Below are positions 58,605-64,000 of a DNA stretch of 64,000 nt, one piece after another. The notes below the pieces were generated by a model, which ran no database searches, was not told where the DNA came from, and saw only the letters and a program-made list of their open reading frames with translations. The DNA comes from an uncultured Eubacteriales bacterium (GTDB taxonomy: Bacteria; Bacillota; Clostridia; Lachnospirales; Bianqueaceae): the NCBI GenBank assembly GCA_900315265.1, contig OMYN01000010.1:1-64000 (forward strand), given 5' to 3'. The position numbers were made by a program, and so were the translations under genes. The stretch's first letter is position 1; every line of letters begins with the position of its first letter.

Positions 58605-59336
58605 ATGAATGACAGAAAATTAAAAGCCGTTTTCTTTGACCTGGACGGGACACTGGGGCCTATGGATATCCCCCGCTTCGTGTCCCTTCTGGGTCAGGCT
58701 TTTCAGACTTATTTCGACCGCATGGGCATGGACGGGAAAAAACTGGCTTCTATCTTTATGAAAGGGGCTCAGGTCATGGTCGAAAATGACGGATCCAGGA
58801 CCAATAAGGAAGCCTACTGGGACTATGCCGCCAGGGCGGCCGGACCGGATGTCCTTGCCATGAAGGATACGTTCGAAAACTTTTTTACGACGGATTTCGA
58901 TCTGGCCCGGGGCGGATGCTGGCAGGAACCTCAGGTGCCGCCTCTGGTCGACTGGGTCACCTCCAGGGTCCCCGCGGTCGTAGCCACTAATCCGGTCTTT
59001 CCTCTGGCGGGGCAGAAGAGGCGCCTTGTCTGGGCCGGCCTTGATCCGGACCGTTTCGTCAGAATCACCGGTTACGAGAACAGCCGCCATGCCAAGCCCA
59101 ATCCGGCTTATTATCAGGATATACTGGACGATATGGCGCTGACGGCGGATCAGGCGGTCATGATCGGCAATGATTGTGTCGAGGACGCGGCCGCTGCCCG
59201 GGTGGGTATCGATGTTTTCCTGCTGACCACCGACTGTACCCTGAACCAGGACAAAGTAGATATCGATCAGTATGCCCATGGAGATTATGAAGATCTCCGC
59301 ACCTGGCTGGCGGAGGAAAAAGGACTTGAAAAGTAA
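58605..59336 (+). CDS. HAD-superfamily hydrolase
   Basis: 243 residues. Haloacid-dehalogenase fold: motif I VFFDLDGTLGP (Asp nucleophile near residue 12), motif II VVATNPVFP, motif III Lys in RHAKPNPAYYQ and motif IV MIGNDCVEDAAAARVGID. A cap of about 70 helical residues follows motif I. Substrate unknown. Start ATG directly abuts the DUF308 stop. A terminator-like hairpin follows and runs into the next start codon. Confidence 0.88.
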   Translation: MNDRKLKAVFFDLDGTLGPMDIPRFVSLLGQAFQTYFDRMGMDGKKLASIFMKGAQVMVENDGSRTNKEAYWDYAARAAGPDVLAMKDTFENFFTTDFDLARGGCWQEPQVPPLVDWVTSRVPAVVATNPVFPLAGQKRRLVWAGLDPDRFVRITGYENSRHAKPNPAYYQDILDDMALTADQAVMIGNDCVEDAAAARVGIDVFLLTTDCTLNQDKVDIDQYAHGDYEDLRTWLAEEKGLEK

Positions 59337-59345
59337 GGAGGGACA

Positions 59346-59369
59346 GCTGCCTTATAGGCGGCTTTTTTT
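59346..59369 (+). terminator. Terminator-like hairpin ending at the start codon of the next gene
   Basis: GCTGCC pairs with GGCGGC (59346-59362) around TTATA and is followed by seven T residues, then ATG 59370. The AAGGAGG that should serve that ATG lies before the hairpin, 28 bases away; if the hairpin forms, the effective gap is about 11 bases. Confidence 0.7.
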
Positions 59370-61286
59370 ATGAAAACAACGGTTGGAACCATCGTATTGG
59401 AAGTCAATGAAGCGACCCTGGCCCTGTCGCTAACAGCATCGGGCCAGAACTGGCAGACAGCAGAAGATTTCGTCCCCTACCTTCAGGCAGACGGACGGAG
59501 GGTCCCTCTGAATTCGGCCGCCGACATACGTGTCTCTCCCTGGCACAGCGGAGTCGGTGACGGTATATTGATCAGCCTGGATGATTTTCAAAGCGGACAG
59601 GGAGGGCCTTCATTAGAGGGTCTGTCTTTACAGCTCCTTGCCTGGGTGGAAGCATCGACTGAGATCGTGCGTCTGGAGGTGATCCCCGTCAAAGAGCCTG
59701 AGGAAGGCTGTCCGGACAAGATCGTGTGGCCGGGTCCTTTCGAATTTAACGACGGATTCAGAGAATCGGTGACCCTGCTGAATTTTGAACAAGGCCTGCT
59801 GATCCCCAACGACTGGCCGGTGGAGACCAAAAAGTCGGCCTTTGACGGCATGCTGAACACGGCCGGAGCTTACATGCCCTGGTTCGGGCAGATCCTGGAA
59901 AATCATGAAGGATATCTGGCCATCTGCGAGACCCCCTGGAACGCCGGATTTGACGTGCTGCATCCGGCAGAGGGACCCTATACGCATATGAATGTGCGCT
60001 GGGAGCCCAGCCTGGGGCACCTTGACTACCGCCGCATCCTTCAGGTACGTTTCCTGCATGGCTGCGACGTGACCAGTATGTGCAAAGAGTACCGACGTTA
60101 TGCCATCGAGACGGGACGTCTCAGGACCCTGCGCGAAAAAGCCGTCATGAATCCCAGCCTGCTGGACCTGATCGGATGCTGTTTCGTGCACGCGGGTATC
60201 AAGACCAAAGTTCAGCCGGATTCGGATTTTTACGATCCGCAAGATCCCGGTAAGAACGACCATCTGACCACCTTTGCCCAGCGGGAAGACATGGTCCGGA
60301 AGATCTACAAGGCCGGCGTCCGTAAAATGTATCTGCACCTGGACGGCTGGGCTCAGCCGGGCTATGATAACTGCCACCCGGACTACTGGCCTATCTGCGA
60401 GGAAGCCGGCGGGGCTCAGGGTATGAAGTCCCTGTCCGACACCATGAAAGAGCTGGGGTATATGTTCGGGATCCACGATCAGTACCGGGATTATTACCGC
60501 AGCGCAGAAAGTTTCGACGAAAACTTTGCCTGCCGCCTGCCGGACGGCTCTATCCCCCAGCATGCCCACTGGGCAGGCGGCCCTCAGTCCTACCTGTGCG
60601 CGACTCAGGCTCCTTACTATGTGCGCCGCAACTTCGAGCGCCTGCTGGATCAGGGGATCCGCCTGGACGGGGCTTACCTGGACGTTTTCACCTGCAACGA
60701 AGGCGATGAGTGCGACAACCCCCAGCACCGCATGACCCGTCGGGACTGCTATGACTTCCGTCAGCAGTGCTTCCGCTATCTTCTGTCCAAAGGCATCCTT
60801 CCTTCTTCGGAAGAGGTCAACGACTGGGCAATGCCGTCTCTGGTCTTCTGCCACTATGCTCCCTATGATTTTCAGCTGGCCGCGCCGGGGACGCCCAAAC
60901 GCGGGATCCCGGCACCACTGTTCAATCTGGTTTACCACGACTGCGTCATTGAACCGTTTATGATGGATGTCGTTGAGGGCGGTCAGGGATCGGCCGGGAC
61001 GGAGGATTATATGCTTTACGCCCTGCTCAACGGCCAGGCTCCCTACCTGATCCGCAATGCGGCCTATCCTAACATCGACGGGGCCTTCGGAGGCGCCGGC
61101 ATCACACTGGAAAAGGCGGTCAGCCGCTGTCAGGTCGTTCAGAAGCTGCACGAAAAAGTGGGCCTGTTGGAAATGGTCCGCTTTGAGGTGCTCAATGCGG
61201 AAGGCACCCTTCAGCGTACTACCTTCGCGGACGGGACCAGCGTAACGGTGGACTTTGAGAAAAACAGTTACAGCATCAGCCGCTGA
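59370..61286 (+). CDS. Large TIM-barrel glycosidase-like protein
   Basis: 638 residues, no signal peptide. An N-terminal beta-rich part (about 1-245) is followed by a barrel-like region with YLHLDGWAQPGYDNCHPDYWP (near 315), MFGIHDQYRDYY, LDGAYLDVFTCNEGDEC (near 450) and SEEVNDWAMPSLVFCHY (near 490). Acidic residues at strand ends suit a retaining glycoside hydrolase. Length, lack of export signal and layout recall GH129 and GH101-type alpha-N-acetylgalactosaminidases or the DUF5696 group, but none is certain. Nearby esterase and sulfatase genes suggest decorated or mucin-type glycans (inference). Start see hairpin entry. Confidence 0.7.
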   Translation: MKTTVGTIVLEVNEATLALSLTASGQNWQTAEDFVPYLQADGRRVPLNSAADIRVSPWHSGVGDGILISLDDFQSGQGGPSLEGLSLQLLAWVEASTEIVRLEVIPVKEPEEGCPDKIVWPGPFEFNDGFRESVTLLNFEQGLLIPNDWPVETKKSAFDGMLNTAGAYMPWFGQILENHEGYLAICETPWNAGFDVLHPAEGPYTHMNVRWEPSLGHLDYRRILQVRFLHGCDVTSMCKEYRRYAIETGRLRTLREKAVMNPSLLDLIGCCFVHAGIKTKVQPDSDFYDPQDPGKNDHLTTFAQREDMVRKIYKAGVRKMYLHLDGWAQPGYDNCHPDYWPICEEAGGAQGMKSLSDTMKELGYMFGIHDQYRDYYRSAESFDENFACRLPDGSIPQHAHWAGGPQSYLCATQAPYYVRRNFERLLDQGIRLDGAYLDVFTCNEGDECDNPQHRMTRRDCYDFRQQCFRYLLSKGILPSSEEVNDWAMPSLVFCHYAPYDFQLAAPGTPKRGIPAPLFNLVYHDCVIEPFMMDVVEGGQGSAGTEDYMLYALLNGQAPYLIRNAAYPNIDGAFGGAGITLEKAVSRCQVVQKLHEKVGLLEMVRFEVLNAEGTLQRTTFADGTSVTVDFEKNSYSISR

Positions 61287-61359
61287 GACTATCAGGCAGC
61301 CGATGAAAAAATCATCGGACGGCCAAAGTGAGACCTAAAAAACGGCCGGACCAAAAAAC

Positions 61360-61404
61360 AAGGCATAAAGAAGAGGGGCTTTCCCTTTTCTTTATGCCTT
61401 TTTA
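61360..61404. terminator. Bidirectional terminator between convergent genes
   Basis: AAGGCATAAAGAA pairs with TTCTTTATGCCTT, followed by TTT on the plus strand; A-rich upstream bases suit the minus strand as well. Confidence 0.85.
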
Positions 61405-61429
61405 TATGCCTATATTCCCCTGTTCCGTT

Positions 61430-62641
<1,212 letters not shown>

Positions 62642-62704
62642 TCAGTATAGCACGAAAGGGCCGCGGGAGTTGCTTTTTTATGGGCGGCGGGGTAAGATGA
62701 AAAC

Positions 62705-63649
62705 ATGCTGACACTTGAAACATGTAATCTGTGTCCCCGGCGCTGCGGCTGCGACCGGACCCGGGGACAGACGGGCCTGTGCGGAGCAGGAGGGCAGCTC
62801 AGGGCTGCCAAGGCCATGATCCATAAGGGAGAAGAGCCCTGCCTGATCGGGGGCGACACGACCAAATATGCGGAAGGAGGCCCCGGCGGAAAGGAAGCGC
62901 GCTTCGGCGCAGGAGCGGTCTTTTTCAGCGGATGCAATCTCAGATGCGTCTTCTGCCAAAACTATGAGATCTCCATTCAAAATAAAGGCTGGGTCATTTC
63001 GACCGGCCGGCTGGAAGAGATCATGCTGGACCTTCAAAAGCAGGGAGCCAGCTGCATCGACCTGGTAACGCCTACTCCCTATGTGGTCCAGATCAAAGAG
63101 GCCCTGCAGCAGATCAGAAAGGATCTGACGATCCCGGTGGTCTACAACTGCGGAGGCTATGAGAGCCTGGAAGCGATCGAGTCTTTGGACGGGCTGATCG
63201 ACATTTATATGCCGGATCTTAAATATAAAGATCCGCGCCTGTCGGCCCGCTATTCCAAGGCGGCTGACTACTTTGAAGCCGCGGCTCCTGCCCTGGAGGA
63301 AATGGTAAGGCAGACGGGCAGTCCTGTCTTTGACAGTCAGAAACGGCTGCTGAAGGGGACCCTGGTCCGCCATCTGGTGCTGCCGGGCTGCCGCCGGGAC
63401 AGTATGGATCTGATGGATTATCTGGGCAGCCACTACCGGCCCGGCCAGATCCTGATCAGCCTGCTGAGACAGTACACCCCCTGGGGGGATGCGAAAAAGT
63501 ATCCCGAGATCGACCGCCGCCTGACTACCTTTGAGTATGAATCGGTCGTCGACCGGGCCCTGGCCAACGGGCTGGAGGGCTACCGGCAGGGAAAGGATTC
63601 CCAGAATATGTCCCTTCGTCCTGATTTCGACGGATCGGGCCTTCAATAA
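62705..63649 (+). CDS. Radical SAM protein (PflA-like, COG1313)
   Basis: 314 residues. The 4Fe-4S motif CNLRCVFCQN (C-x3-C-x2-C near residues 78-85) marks a radical SAM enzyme. An N-terminal Cys set (CNLCPRRCGCDRTRGQTGLCG) is typical of COG1313 proteins, often annotated as pyruvate formate-lyase activating enzyme-like. A glycyl-radical partner is not in view. Its 3' neighbour is a Cys-type sulfatase 18 bases on, which needs formylglycine; the standard anaerobic maturase is a different radical SAM family with extra C-terminal clusters, so a link is possible but unproven. Confidence 0.88.
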   Translation: MLTLETCNLCPRRCGCDRTRGQTGLCGAGGQLRAAKAMIHKGEEPCLIGGDTTKYAEGGPGGKEARFGAGAVFFSGCNLRCVFCQNYEISIQNKGWVISTGRLEEIMLDLQKQGASCIDLVTPTPYVVQIKEALQQIRKDLTIPVVYNCGGYESLEAIESLDGLIDIYMPDLKYKDPRLSARYSKAADYFEAAAPALEEMVRQTGSPVFDSQKRLLKGTLVRHLVLPGCRRDSMDLMDYLGSHYRPGQILISLLRQYTPWGDAKKYPEIDRRLTTFEYESVVDRALANGLEGYRQGKDSQNMSLRPDFDGSGLQ

Positions 63650-63667
63650 CTTTTTAAGGAGGAAAGC

Positions 63668-64000
63668 ATGGCAAAAAAACGGAAAAATATTTTGCTGATC
63701 ATGTCCGACCAGCAGCGGATGGACACGGTCGGCGCCTATAATATGAAGGAGTTCTGCGACGTAAAGACGCCTAACATCGACCGCCTGGCACAGGAAGGCA
63801 TGAAGTTCAACAATGCCTACACCCCGTCGGCCATCTGCGCGCCGGCCCGGGCAGCCATCATGACCGGTTTATATCCCCACACCAATGGGGTGATCGATAA
63901 CTTTACTGACTATAAACCGGGAGTGTCTTTTCTGGGCCAGTGCATGCATGACGCCGGTTATTACTGCGGCTATGCGGGCAAGTGGCATGTCAGCCCCTCC
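63668..64000 (+). CDS. Sulfatase, Cys type (partial, runs off the window)
   Basis: First 111 codons only. Sulfatase/alkaline phosphatase fold: ILLIMSDQQRMDTVGAYN (metal Asp pair), KTPNIDRLAQEGMKFNNAYTP and CAPARAAIMTGLYPH. The C-x-P-x-R box (near residue 58) is the site where Cys becomes formylglycine. GKWHVSP follows with the conserved Lys and His. No signal peptide, so cytoplasmic. Ribosome site AAGGAGGAAAG. Substrate: a sulfated sugar, by family. Confidence 0.92.
   Translation, partial: MAKKRKNILLIMSDQQRMDTVGAYNMKEFCDVKTPNIDRLAQEGMKFNNAYTPSAICAPARAAIMTGLYPHTNGVIDNFTDYKPGVSFLGQCMHDAGYYCGYAGKWHVSPS

Noticed and set aside
59628-61151. Long minus-strand open frame opposite the 638-residue protein (507 codons)
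   Set aside because: Shadow frame of a GC-rich gene; composition is typical of antisense reading and there is no start signal.

Overview
The window looks like chromosome from a low-to-mid GC Gram-positive bacterium (Bacillota, most likely an anaerobic Clostridia member, possibly Lachnospiraceae-like). Evidence seen in sequence: an hprK / ROK glucokinase / murB / whiA / HPr-like gene run, a T-box leader before pheST, an exact match to the cre (CcpA) consensus, strong AGGAGG-type ribosome sites, sigma-A style promoters (TTGACA-17-TATAAT), an OhrR-TrxA-TrxB cluster, and no cytochrome or respiratory-complex gene. The species cannot be named from the sequence alone.

Layout. 1-3.0 kb: an IS200/IS605-type element (TnpB nuclease and TnpA) sits in the 3' part of a dead EamA-type permease gene. 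A second, decayed IS605-type remnant has destroyed the divergent Crp/Fnr-type regulator. 3.1-7.1 kb: flavoprotein, TIGR04076 protein, tandem GNAT, pepT and two tRNAs (Cys, Glu). 7.3-14.4 kb: Mrp ATPase, split chromate-type transporter, then hprK-glcK and murB-whiA-HPr-like, then mntP. 14.5-21.2 kb, minus strand: a methionine ABC importer (metNIQ) with an M20 amidohydrolase, an M19 dipeptidase and a Fic protein. 21.3-32.7 kb: esterase, tRNA-Leu, two zinc-ribbon/membrane proteins (one with a C-type lectin domain), tyrS, T-box-pheST, rnz, tsaD. 32.7-37 kb: a cre-controlled GH13 glucosidase, an unexplained array of four hairpins, then ohrR-trxA-trxB with a palindromic operator over the promoter. 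37-48 kb: DUF4143 ATPase, M42 peptidase, LytR-CpsA-Psr protein, glycosyltransferase, gpsA, trmL, a PIN-like protein with a repetitive charged tail, GH18, MATE pump. 48-52.4 kb, minus strand: a four-gene surface O-acylation cluster (SGNH, DUF4358, MBOAT, DHHW). 52.5-55 kb: DUF1177 and glpK. 55.2-61.3 kb: PatB-type lyase, peroxiredoxin-like protein, nitrilase, DUF308, HAD and a large glycosidase-like protein. 61.4-64 kb: CE1-type esterase, radical SAM protein and the start of a sulfatase.

How the parts may fit. HprK, glucokinase, the HPr-like protein and the cre site in front of the glucosidase are pieces of one carbon-catabolite control circuit. The HPr-like protein keeps Ser46 but has Glu where the PTS histidine should be, so it looks like a Crh-type regulator. 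The ohrR-trxAB block is a self-contained thiol/peroxide response. The right end (glycosidase-like protein, esterase, sulfatase) suggests use of decorated glycans. The items most worth a second look are the four-hairpin array (34652-34883), the H15E HPr-like protein, the zinc-ribbon/C-type-lectin protein, the PIN-like protein with its tail, and the terminator-like hairpin touching the start codon at 59370.
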